Of a DNA stretch of 64,000 nt, positions 35,226-47,400 are shown piece by piece (the first letter of the stretch is position 1; each line of letters opens with the position of its first letter). This stretch comes from Lycocorax pyrrhopterus obiensis. Lineage: Eukaryota; Chordata; Aves; Passeriformes; Paradisaeidae. The notes beneath the pieces were generated by a model, which was not told the DNA's origin, did not search any database, and saw only the letters and a program-made list of their open reading frames with translations. The DNA lies in assembly GCA_014706295.1 (NCBI GenBank), contig JACSVZ010000007.1, positions 45,026,975 to 45,090,974 on the forward strand, read 5' to 3'. The position numbers were made by a program, and so were the translations under genes.

Positions 35226-38200
35226 TTTTTGGGCTTCTTATTCTAGTGGTCAAATATCTTTCCACCCAGAGGAAGAAGCGTGTGTGGCGATCCTATCACT
35301 GCTCTTCCTAGCTGCCTATTCTTTTTCTTTTCACTTGCTTCTTCCTTTTGGTTTTCTTTGTGTGAGCTGGGTTTTTGGGTTTTTTTTAAAGCATTTTGGG
35401 GTTTTTATTTTTTTTTTCATCATACTAGTTAGTGTACAGCTACAAATCCCTACAAATAAAACTTAGTATCAAAATATTTTGTGCAATTCATTCTCTCTCT
35501 CTGATATTCTACCATATTAGAATTTTTTCTAGGACTAAGTGCAGTGCTGGAAATCCAGAGTTTGAGTTGTATTTGTAGGTGTGCCACTGAATTACTGAAT
35601 AATAGGAAAGAAGTAAATTTTCCCTCTGCTACTTCATCAGGAATTGATAAGAGTGGCTAGTTAAAATCTCCAGGAAAGTATTATGTGGAAAGCCACACAT
35701 TATCACAGTGAAAGCTTCTGGCCTATATTATATTATTTTATGATTTTTACTACTTTGGAAGTGTGCTTTAGGATCTCTGTATTTTACTGAGTCATATTGT
35801 TTGTAATAGAAAATGTGATACTGAAATTCAGCGATATTACCTAGTGTCATTATCTGATGTGTTCATAGTTCTGCTAATTCTGTGTTCCTTGGAACTGCTT
35901 ACAATAATGAATTGTCCAGATTTTTGACTGGTATCACATGATCAGAAAAGTGGAAAAAAAAAGACTGCCAGAAAGGACTGATGAGCTATTTTGAAGGATG
36001 GCTGGTGTGCATGCCTGCTGCTCAAGGTACTGTGATGTTGGTGATTGGAGAATGTCTGCTGAACTGCATTGTACCAAGGAACTTCCGGATCTTAACCTGG
36101 CCAAAATCAAGCAGACATTTAGAAGAATTTTAAGAGATCATGACTGTAAGCACAACAGGAGTAGCTAGCAGTCACCTCCTCTATTCCATCGTTTGAGTGT
36201 GATTAACATTCCACTAAGGAATAGTAACTGACAAAACTGCAGAAACAGCTTTCTCTCCTTTTAGCTCACAAGGTGAAGAGATGGTGTACACTCTTGTTCT
36301 TCACAGCCAGATACAGGTGTGGAAGGGTTTGCTTGTCTGAGTAAAGACTGTGGATTACAAAACTGCTGATCAGTGTGGAGTAGCAAACTAAAATCCTATC
36401 ACCACGTCCAATTTCCAGAATACAGAAAGTGATTCTTAAAACCTGTGAAGGACACAACTTTTTATTTGGAATTGTGTACATTAATTAGATAATTGTATTT
36501 GCAAATGGCTAACTGTCATTAGCAAATTCAATTACCCTATCAGCATACATAATCATTGTAATTATGCACTCAAATGGAGTACATGCTCACTAAATTGTTT
36601 AAATCTTATATCTAGCAAGGCCAAAGATACATTTAAGGTAGTACCTTCCTGTAATTCTTACTACACATCTCATCTTCTACATTGTATTAATTGTTTAGGA
36701 CCTAGCTTCATTCTTCACCTCATAAAATAGTGAGAAAATTCTCCCATCAGGCTTTCTTCTAATTTCTTCAAAAATTTTTTTGCTCAGTACTTATTTTTTT
36801 TTTCTTTTTGATTCTTGTAAAAATATGAATGTTATCACTGGCCTGGCACCCCAGCATGATATGCTAGTTCCTTTTGATTTGGGCTATCAAGATGAACAGT
36901 GGAAGGTTTCCCTAAACTCAGACTGTGGTTGGTGTGATGAAAATATATGAATGGCACATTTGGGGTTTTTTTCTCCTATTGTATAAAGCTGGTGGTTTAG
37001 CTTCACTGTCCCTTATGTCTGCATCAAACAGTTTCCATCTTTATAACAGTGACTATTTCCCAGTGCAGAGCCAAAGAATTTCTTCCCCTTCTTTCAAGTT
37101 CATTTATCTTTCAAATCTTGCTGAGACTGATAGGTATTCTGAATATATTAGAAATAAACACTGAACATATCTGTGAATCTGAATTTATGCTAATGGAGAA
37201 ATTAACGCTAAAATTTAATCCCTCAGGCAAAAATTATTTCGGAACCATTTTGTTGCTAACAGTGTGTGAGGTTAGGGGCGGAGGAGCGGGGTGTTCAGTC
37301 CTGGTGTCGTTATAAAACCAAAATTCAGCCTTGCATTTATCTGGAATGCAATGCTTTCTGTGAAATATCTTAGTTCCTATTTTATACACAATAATGACGA
37401 TTCAATATGTAGTCTTCAATGTATCCAGGAGAAAACATTGCTTTCTCTTTACCCAAAATACATCTTTCTGGTGAAGAGTTTCATTGTGCAAAACAGCAGA
37501 ACTGTTGGCCTCAGTCTTGTTCCCATGAATGCAGAAAAGCTTTTCAATATTCTGGATTCAAACCAGAAGTAGTTTGAATTTCTTACAAGAAACCTGTGTG
37601 GAGCATGGAAAGTGAGTTCAGTGCAGAAGGTACATTTATAGCATGGATTGCTGAGATGCACGCATTGCTTAGACAACTTAAGAATTCTGTAATTCCTGAC
37701 ATTTTGTAATTAATAAACTCAAGATGTAGAGATATATTAATATTGCGGTTAAAATTATGTAACTAAAATGGGACCAAATAATTGTATGTATAAATGAGCA
37801 CTGTGGTCATCTGAATAATTTTGGAGCTGGCTGTGAGTCCCTAGCTCTGTGCTGCATGAGGATTTTTTCTGTCAACTATAGATGGAATATATCTCAGATA
37901 TTGAATGGAGCAGATGTCTGTAAGTTATCTCTGATTTTTGAACCATGTGTACTAATATGAGTAAATGTTCCCATTAAATCAATCACACGTTAATTAAAAA
38001 CTTCTATTACTGAGCTTTGAAAAGTACTGCACTGAACATAAGGACAGAAAAAAAGTAAATTTTATTAAAAGATGCATGAAGAACAGAAAGGAACTGGTGT
38101 TTCAAAGACTGAAGAACTGTCCTTGACATTTTGGGGAACTGAATCTGTGACTATAGACTAGATCATGATGGTCTTGTTCACTACATCTACTTCAAAAGGA

Positions 38201-40611
38201 AGCGTGGTAACTTAACTATACAAGTACATAAGAAAATACAGAACTTTTTTTCTGTAATTTAACTCAAGTGCTGGCTTTACCCATGTCATGCTCCCACTGT
38301 ATCCACAAGACACCACAGATACGGCTTTGAGGAAGCCATGTATGCAGATGAAAAGTCTGTCAAGAGACACACAATAGAGCTGAAAGAAAAGGTCTGTCTC
38401 ACAGATCATCCTCCAAACAGTGTCTATTTTAGGCTACCATTAGAAGGGGAACAGGATAGACTTAGAAAAATTTTCATTGGCCTACAGTGACAATAAAGTC
38501 AGCTACCAGTAGAATGTAAAGGAAATGAAATCTTTATCTTTTGTAGTAACAAAAGAAGGTGACACAGGAAAAATTTAAGTATGGAAAACCAGAACACTTT
38601 GAACAATCTTTAAGGAAAGATGTTTTGGTCAATATTCTCAATGTCTTTGTTTAACTGAGTCACTGTTTTAAATCAAATGTGCCATTCATATTCTAATTAT
38701 GAAAGACCCAAATTATGAAATTTCATATTATGAAAGATACTCTTTCTTCAACCCATATTTGTTTATTCTTGACTTTCAGATATCTCACAGGAAAATACAA
38801 GAAAGTTATGCCAGCACAGAAAGTTCTTGGGTTCATATTTGCAATTTGATCAAACAAAACACATTAGCATGACTTGAGTTTGAAGAATGGAAAAATCCAC
38901 AAGCTGAAAAATAAATTAATTAAATAAATGTCCTGTAAAACTTTTGCACATCTGAGAAAAACATATTTATATAGTGAGATGGATAGTTCAGCTGTAATCA
39001 AGTTAGGACAACCACCAATGAATCCATGCAATTAACAGCAAATGTGGACGGTTTTTTGTAATTTAGGATGGTTTAGAGAAAATAAAATCTATTTCGCCAA
39101 AACCTGAGATCCACGAGACTGATATGAGACACACTCTTGCAAAGATATTCCAGGGCTATGGTTCAAATATTAACAATGAATCTGAAAAAAATGATGGTGT
39201 CAAAATGTGATGAATATAGTAATGAGAATCTAGTGAGCACAAAGCTCAGTTTCCAGAGTCTTCCAATGATCATATAAATATGTGCAGAATAAATGGACTT
39301 ATTAAAGTCAAATACCTGTATTTTGGTGTGTTAGAGGCAGAAGTCAGCACAGAATATATCTAAGACAAACTAGATGCTCTTGTTTTATTTCTATAATGGG
39401 TTAGCCATAAAAATTTTAAATCCTAAGTTATTGTATAAATTTGTATAAATTTACTTTTTAGTACTGGTGTATCTGACAGAGAAGGAAATATGTGAAGCTG
39501 CACCAGTTCTCCCACAAGCTGTCTGTAACAGTTTCTAACTCACTGGTGTTGGGGAGCCAATATTAAGACTTTTGTCTCTGTGTCAGTGAGGCTGTTGTTG
39601 TGTCGTTGGCTCTGGTTGAACACAAAAGTCTCCTAAAGAGAAAGGGAAAGAAGGTTAGTGAAACCTGTTATGAGCAATGAATGAGGAGTCTTCAAGATAT
39701 GCTGGCAGTTCACCTGAATTTTTATGATGCTGTTGTTACTATTAATATCAGTTTTAACCCAGGTATTAATATCGGTATAGATGCAGCTGTAAGATCATGG
39801 AAGCAAGTGAAAATCTTGCTGTCCATACTAGTTTTTGACTTAAGCTATCCAGACTTGCCTTGTTAAGCTTGAAGAGATGATGGTTCCATTTCTGGCATTC
39901 CCCCTGATTATTTGATTTACAGTCTAATTGCATCTGATGTCTGTGGTGTGTGGCTTTATTGCATAAGGAGCAATGGCTACAGGGACAAGTTCAGTGCTTT
40001 TAACACAGGAATGTGGCTTCAAGGGAAGAATAAACAGCAGGAACAGATGAAGTGCTAAGTAGCCAACTGCTAAGACCACTTTCTTGGAATAGTTTTAGCC
40101 ATAAAAAAAAGAGTGCAGTGAATCAAAACAGTAAAATAATAGGAGAAGTAATTCTCATTAGAATGAACTTCAAAGATTTCTGTGACATGAAATTGACTTT
40201 CAAAAAGATACCAAATACACTGCATCAAGAATAAGATCATCTCCACAGCAATAGTACACCTTGCTTTGATAGATTCTGGGGAGCAATGCTTTGAATAATC
40301 TGGAGTTCAAAAGTTCAAAAAAATTCTCCCATACTGTAATGTATAGAATTTTTATGACATTTAATAAGCTTTGCTTTGAGATACATTGCTTTTCTTATCA
40401 ACATTTTTTTTTCTATAGAAAATAGCATTTAAAAATGGAAATAAGAAAGAAAAAAAAGTAAAATTGGAAGCAGCATGCTTACCTCTGGAGTTCTTGGCTG
40501 AAAAGTAGAACTTTGCTCTTGGGCTTGGACTGTCAACTTAGTGATCAAAGATTTTACAATTTATACAGGGCAATTCGTTTCAGCTTTCCAAGCCTTAAGA
40601 TTTCACCAGCA
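35226..40611. other. Unique AT-rich non-coding stretch
   Basis: No gene or repeat family recognised. There is a T/G-rich low-complexity patch at 35365-35417. The segment 36480-36600 is packed with homeodomain-like TAAT cores and an octamer-like ATTTGCAAAT. Open frames under 95 codons have no family resemblance. Confidence 0.55.
36480..36600. promoter_or_regulatory. AT-rich homeodomain/POU-like motif cluster
   Basis: Within 120 bases there are TTAATTAG, ATTTGCAAAT, several AATTA/TAATT cores and TAATTATGCAC. The sequence is AT-rich but not low-complexity. Developmental enhancers often look like this, and so does ordinary AT-rich DNA. Function is inference only. Confidence 0.2.
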
Positions 40612-41041
40612 GTGAAGGATCTGGAGCGTGTGTCCTGTGAGGAGCGGCTGAGAGAGCTGGGGTTGTTTATCCTGGAGAAAAAGTGGCTCAGGGGGGTCCT
40701 TATCACTCTCTAGAACTGACTGAAAGGAGGTTGTAGCCAGGTGGGGGCTGGCCTCTTCTCCCACGCAACCACCGACAGGACAAGAGGAAATGTCCTCAAG
40801 CTGTGCCAGGGAAGGTTCAGGTTGGCCATTAGGAAGAAGTTCTTCACAGAAAGGGTGAGTAGATATGGGAACAGGCTGCCCAAGGAGGTGGTGGTGTACC
40901 ATCCCTGGGGGTATTTAAGGAAAGACTGGATGTGGCACTTAGTGCTATGGCCTAGTTGAAGTGGTAATGTTTGGTCATAGATTGGACCCAAGGACCTCAG
41001 AGGTCTGTTCCAGCATAATTGCTTCTGTGATTCTGTGATTT
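40612..41041 (+). mobile_element. CR1 LINE 3' end, plus strand
   Basis: C-terminal ORF2 plus 3' UTR. The translation reads EERLRELGLFILEKKWLRG, then a stop at 40711-40713 where functional copies continue with a tyrosine-containing block. Further on, the CTTCTCCCACGCAACC, GGTTCAGGTTGGCCATTAGG and GGAACAGGCTGCCCAAGGAGG segments match the copy at 6192. The tail is AGGTCTGTTCCAGC followed by a TTCTGTGATT repeat. It is 5'-truncated and non-coding. Confidence 0.93.
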
Positions 41042-44000
41042 CTTTGTAAAGCCAGCAATATTTAGTCTGAAATGTACTTCTTGCAGTATTTCCCAGCCCC
41101 CCTGTTTTCAAGAGCTGCGATGCAGTACTCTGCTGGGTTTGCTATATAATTTTAATAGGATGCAGTAAATATGGTGCCAATTTATCAGTAGTACCAGTAT
41201 GTGGACATACTGGGTAAACCCAATTTGTCTTGCTTTTGCCCTGTGCCATGGATAGGGACTATTTGTGAAAAGTGAAAAATAAAAAAGCAATTTTCACATT
41301 ATTTATTTTATATTCTTTGCAAAAGTAATATGATAATTAACATCACATTTTGGGAATTAGCAGTGTAGAGGTCTATACAGGAGGAAATCTCAACAGGGAC
41401 ACATTGAAACATCTTGTTGTTTTTGGCAGCTATATGGAAAGGACAGTATGGGGCAGAAACATCAGGGCTGGTCTTTACCACTCTATCACTTAGAGAACTC
41501 CACCACATCCTACCTTTTAACGCTGAGAGCAATTTGGGTAACCAAGAACAGTGTGCCAGGGACAAAGAACAGCAAACTCACAGTATCAGTCCTGTGATTA
41601 TGAGGACACCATCTTGCCCTCCACCTTTTTTGAAATACAAAAGTCAAATAAAAAAACAGAAGTTATTTTGAAAATTTATTATAGACAGACTGAGTAATAC
41701 TACAGACTTTCCAAATGCCAGAAGCACATTCTATAGGGAAACAAGTTAGTGTCAACATAAGATTAATTTCCTTTGAGCACCCTCTTTTCCCTTGAGAAAA
41801 TAAAACAATGTGATTGATATTGATTCAAAAGCATGTTCTTTTTGAATAACATTTTAAAGTTAGAGCTACAAAGGCATGTGTAATTAATTAGAAGAATAAA
41901 GTGAAATTTTGAATGGAAGACCTTCATGCAGCTGGGGAGAAACAGAAAAAGCATTTTTTCTTATAGAACAATGTGTTTTATAAAAGCCTTGGTTTCATGA
42001 ACAGATCCTAGCAAGTGATTCACAGCATATAATTTGTTTGACAAGTTAATTTTCTTTTCTTTCTCATTGTGAACCAAAACAGAGGCATTTTTGTTTTTGT
42101 TTTGGAAAAGGTAATTATTTATTTTTTATTATTATTTAATTTTTTAACTGTACAAATTATTACAAGCTTTCAGGGAGTGCATAAAGTGTATTTTGTACTC
42201 TTATATTTCTATATTAAGTTATGATTGCCTATCATAAATCGCATCATATTCCTTCTACTGCCTGACGTTTTTAAGAGATCTCTGAGAGGTCTGTAATCCT
42301 TTGTTTTGAGCAACATCCCATGTTAACTTAATACAGTTAATTTTCTCGCAACTGTTCCCATGTGCAAGTGTTTAACATTTGATGTGTGAGAATAGAGTGT
42401 AAAACTTCATGTGTGGGGCTTAGGCCTTATCCAACGGAAATCAGTTTTTTCCATTGATTTCAGTGGCAGTGGATCACTGTTCCTGTGAGCATCTTGATGA
42501 GTGAAAACTTAAGTGCATGAATGTACATGGGTCATGAAGACAGACAGGCTGTGAAGAGAGTTGAACAAATACTTAACAGAATTTTTCTTAGGAGTCAGAT
42601 TGATTAATTGCCTAGAGTGACCTGAAGTTTCAGTTGGTTAAGATTTTTTTGTTTAAGTCCTTCTTAAACTTGCTGCTTGCTATTCTATGCCATCACTGAT
42701 TCGTTTTGCTTCAGAAGTGGTGAAACTGTGAAACAGGAAAATCTCCTTCAGCATGTGACCAGGACAGTCCTGATTTCAGGGAATTTGTCAGTCTCTCATA
42801 TCACACAATACAGTTAAGTATCTGGGTATGAGGGCATTTGGAAAGCAAGAAACATCTTTGTTTTCACACAGAATGATATCTGTCCAAATTTATAACACCA
42901 CTGGAAAGAGGCAATCCAACCATAAGCTATTTTGGAAGGCCTTTCTCTTCCCATTTTAGTACGAGATGCTGCTGCTGTTCATGTGACATTTCTTGGTTTT
43001 GGACTTGGATAATAATCACAGGTAATGTCTTAGCCCAAAGTACTGAGCACTGGCTGGATAGATAGCAGAGAATTTGCTTCGAGGAAGATTTGACAAGTCT
43101 TAGCAGGAGACTTCTTTGTTATGTGTGATTTTAACATACATTTGAGTCTTTAGAAAAACATGAAATTCTGGGTTATATTTTTGCAAAGAGTTTAAAAAGA
43201 AAAAAAAGGTACAAGATTAAATTCTACTAAATATTACTTATCATCACACAGTATCTTCTTAAGTATGATTTTATCTTGTTCATTTCATTTGCAGAGATTT
43301 AAGTATAACTGTCTGATAACAGATGGTTTTGCTACATTTGATGAAGCCTTCAGTGACACATACCTGAAACACCAATGGTCAGAATTGAAGTGCCCTGGCG
43401 TCACACTGTGAAGAAACTTCCACTGCACCTCTCTGCCTTCTACCTAACAAACCATTGTTTTTCTGTGACTGTCATAGATATTTGAGTTGCTTAAAAAGTT
43501 TAAAAGAATCAAAAATGTGGCTTAATCATTATAAATTAATGGGATTATGTAAACCCCATAGTTCTACTTATGCCACTTGAATGTGAGCAAAAAGTTTGAC
43601 ACACTTGGATTTACAAGATAATGTTTCTTGGTGACTTTTTCAGAGTGTCACTGAAAAAGACTCTGTGTGACTAACACATCATGTCCCAGGAGACTTAGTT
43701 TACTGTTATTTAAACACATTCTTTCGATAAACCAAAAGAGGCTGCTCTAACACCTGCTATGGACAAACATTCATTTACTCTCCATTTTTCTAGAAAGGCA
43801 CATATCTGCTGCATGATGTAGGTCAGCTGGACTTTCTCCAATTCCACTTCATTCTTGTCTTAGAGATGAAGTTCTAAAGAGTCTCTCTGGAGAACATGAA
43901 GTGCTCCAGCAGAGACCAATCTCAGAATCAGAGAGAGGAATATTTCCTTTTGTTTCCATTCCATTTTATCTTTATGCCTCAGACTAGTATCATGACCTGT

Positions 44001-44267
44001 AGTTTAAAGCACATTTTTTGTCAGATGGAGTCAAAATACAAGTCATAGACTGCATTGATTTACCTGAATAAATAATCAGGAAAGAACATTTTATCTAAAT
44101 ATCCTAAAGATAGCAAGAGGGTTACCACTAAACCACAGAATGGAATAACAAGAAACTGAAAACAGAATTTTCCCAACTCTTTCAAAAAGAAAAAAAAAAA
44201 AATTAAAATTCTTTAATCATCCTTGGGAACTGTTTACTTGAGTCTTATTAAAAAGTACTGATATATA
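41042..44267. other. Unique AT-rich non-coding stretch
   Basis: No gene recognised. At 42437-42461 GAAATCA and TGATTTC form a 7-bp inverted repeat inside a segment that recalls ancient amniote repeats with a CATTGATTTCAGTGG-like core, but the match is too short to name. An A-rich run lies at about 44190-44206. Confidence 0.5.
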
Positions 44268-44411
44268 ATGAGATTAGCTCGGCTGGTTAGAGCACGGTCC
44301 TAATAAAACCAAAGTTGTGGGTTAGATCCCTGTATGGGCCATTCAGTTAGGAGCTGGACTCAATGATCCTTGTGAGTCCCTTCCAACTGAGAATATTCTG
44401 TGATCTGTGAC
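44268..44411 (+). mobile_element. tRNA-Ile/CR1 composite SINE (TguSINE1-like)
   Basis: The first ~73 bases resemble tRNA-Ile: TTAGCTCGGCTGGTTAGAGC (box A region), CTAATAA at the anticodon position, GGGTTAGATCCC (box B, one change from GGTTCGATCC) and GTATGGGCCA at the acceptor end. From 44341 the sequence switches to a CR1-like 3' tail, GGACTCAATGATCCTTGTGA, CCCTTCCAACTGAG and a degenerate TTCTGTGAT end. The arrangement of a Pol III promoter head with a LINE-borrowed tail is that of TguSINE1, which uses CR1 machinery. Acceptor-stem mismatches rule out a working tRNA. No clear target duplication was found. Confidence 0.88.
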
Positions 44412-47400
44412 TTTTTTTTCTAAGTAGCTCTTTGTAGAACTTCTCTCTCCTCAAAGTTACAAGTGCATTCCCAATAGCTTTTCAGCAGTTTTGCAGCTAA
44501 TTGGATTAGTCTTTTCATTGTCAACAAAGATATCAGACTGAGAAATCAGTCCCTACTATCTCAAATATTATGGATACTCTAATCATGATACTTGAGTGCT
44601 AACAGATCCAGCTACAACATTATGAGAGGCTGTCCCTGTCTCTTCAATAGGGGAAGCACCTTGGTCCAAGCATAACCTGAAACCCTCATCTTTTTTCCAT
44701 GTAGATCCAAACCTCATTACTTTCATTGCTAAGAAGCTCATCTTATATAACTGTCTGTATGTGTAGTCAACTGTGAATGTTTTCCATTAGATTTGCAGTT
44801 CAAACTGCTGCTGCAATTCTCGTTCCCACTTCAGTAACAAAAACTGAATCTGTGTTTGAAATACAAATACGCTTAATCTAATTATAAAGTACAAACTGTT
44901 ATTGTATCATCTCCCTTGATCATGCATATTAACAATTGGCATCTTCAGTTTACCAGACCAGTGTTATAATCTCTTCCTGGTCTATTTTCAGACAGATAGC
45001 TTTTAATAGTAAGAAAGAACTTTCCAAATTTCCAGTAATGGCACCTTTTTGTTGTTGTTGTTGTTTTCTGCGACCAACAGAAGACTAAGGACCTACAGAA
45101 AAGAAACAAAATACTGCAAATATTTTTCTTCAACCAAAATAATATCAAGATTCCTACTTCACTTCCCACTTTGCAGAAGTTGTATTTCCAGTTACTATCA
45201 TAAATTATTTGTATGTCTTTTAAGCATAAAATATTTTTATTATTAATTCTGCTATGGTATGTACAGTCATTGCATTCTTTAAGAGACAGATTATTTAACT
45301 TGACCTATGTAAGATGTTTACTACAGTTAAACTTTATTAACTTTATTGGAATTTAACAAAGCAACATTTGAGTAGCTTTCAGTGGGTTCGAATTGTCCTG
45401 AAAATTTTTAAATCAAGTTACTTCAGGTTTAAGGAATCTTAATAAGAAGTTTGCCTGCTAGCTACAACAGGGAATTGTAAGTCAACAGTATTCTTACATT
45501 TTGTTCTCAGTGACAAGTGCTCTGTTTCCAGCCTAACTGCACTTTCATGTCTCAGGTGTTGTTTCTACATGAAATCGGTATAATAAAAACTTGTTATTGT
45601 CTTAAGTGTATCATGAGAATTAATGCTTGAAAAGGAGGTATGCTCCATTGACTGATCAATGTATGTTTATTCACTCAGCAGCAAACACACAGCTAATGAA
45701 AGTGAAACACTGCTGAGCTCCTGAGGGGACGCTGTCCTGGAGCCAGAGAGAGCGTAGGAGCCTTGCCATTGGTGTCCACAAGTGCAGCACATCAGACTCT
45801 GGCAGCAGGACTGTTCCTGTGACAGCTCAGAGGAAAATTCTGCATCTTTGCTGAATACCATGATGAAAAGCAGTGTAAACTTAAAGGCTTGTTTATGGTA
45901 TTTCTTTTGCTTCAGATACGGAAAATGCCAAGTACCATCTATTTTGATCAAGCTGTCAAAAATTTATGCCGTAGTATTTGACCATGAGATCTACATGCAG
46001 AAAATCTGAGGAGATGCATCTCTTAAAATGCTGTTGGCAACTGTCTCATTTCAAATAACTGACAGGGTACTTCACAATCATTTGTTTTTATCTGCTTATA
46101 AATTTTATCTCTCTATATATGTTACTTCTTTTAGTTTTAGGTGCCAAAAGAGCCAGCTTGACTGATTAGATTGAAGGTTTAAAATATATAGCTTGAGTGC
46201 TTTTCATCAAAATTATTTGGTGTCTTTTCATGTGACTTTCTTCACATGGAAAGCTTTAACCAAAAACAGGTCAAGCACCTCTATGTTCTAATTTGAATGA
46301 CTGGTCACATTCCTTCTTTGTAAAGCTTTATTTTAGCACTTCCCTTCCTTCTTCCTTTCCAAAATTATTATGCCACAGTGTTGAAGCACCTGCCATGTTG
46401 ATCTCATTTCAGTGTTGGGAGAAAATAGTTCTAGTTCTGTGAAATGATTCATACATGCACACAGTTTTTCAAGCACAAAAGGTTTCTTAGAAACGAAAGG
46501 TTTTATATAACTGTAATCTCTCATTGCAACGAAATGTAATTCTATCAAGAAGAAAACAAATCTGTCTTTCTTCCTGAAATTTTTCTCGGAGTTCATACTG
46601 CTGGCACAACTGTACTTAAAGATAAGCAACCCATAGGCTAAGCCCAAATTATTATCTGAAATCAAGTAATGAGATCCTTTCATAGCATATGCAGGAAAGA
46701 AGTGTATGTCAAAACAAATACCTGGGAGGTTTTCAGTGCTCATAATTTTGTTAGTATTTGCATGAATACCTTAATATAAAACAAACAACAAAAAATTACA
46801 ACATCTGTTCCAAGGAAAGTGTGGTTTGGGATTTTTTGTGCAATGTTTTTGGTTTGTTTTTGTTTGTTTGTTTGTTTTTTTTTTGGTTGGGTTTTGTTTT
46901 GTTTTGTTTTGTTTCTTTTTCATCCTTCAGTATTATTCTGTCTGGAGAAAATTTATGTTTTCTTTAAAGTGAACCTGAGTGTTCATTGCAGGCGTTTTAA
47001 GAAAAAATATAACTACTGATTCTACTGACCTTGAAAAAAACTGGTTTATACCTACCTCCTACCTAATCATTTAAGCAGGGCCCGGGTTTGGAGGACAATT
47101 CCTCTTCAAATTTAATCCTAAATGTCCAAGCTGCTATCTTGAAATCAGGCTAAGCTGAGACATGTGTTTCCACCCAGTGAGCTTCTTATCTTCAAGTCTG
47201 TAATTTCATATATGTCTGTATGTTCTGCTTGAAATAACATTCACATCATAGAGGAATTTATTTTAACAAAGCCTCTAACTCACAATGGGAGACTGATTTG
47301 CTGTGTTGTATGGCACAACAGTTTGTAACAGCAAGCCAAAACACGGGATTGTTTTCTTGTCTAGGCATTTGTTCCTAAGACACCTTTACTTTCATTGATT

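Noticed and set aside
35365..35417. T/G-rich stretch as a possible poly(A) tail of a minus-strand retrocopy
   Set aside because: It is interrupted, mixed with G runs and has no transcript-like body on the appropriate side.
44268..44340. Functional tRNA-Ile gene
   Set aside because: The cloverleaf is damaged (acceptor-stem mismatches, box B change), and it is fused directly to a CR1-like tail without a Pol III terminator, so it is the head of a SINE.
46333..46743. 136-codon minus-strand open frame
   Set aside because: No conserved motif, signal or family resemblance. The length is expected by chance in six frames of 64 kb.
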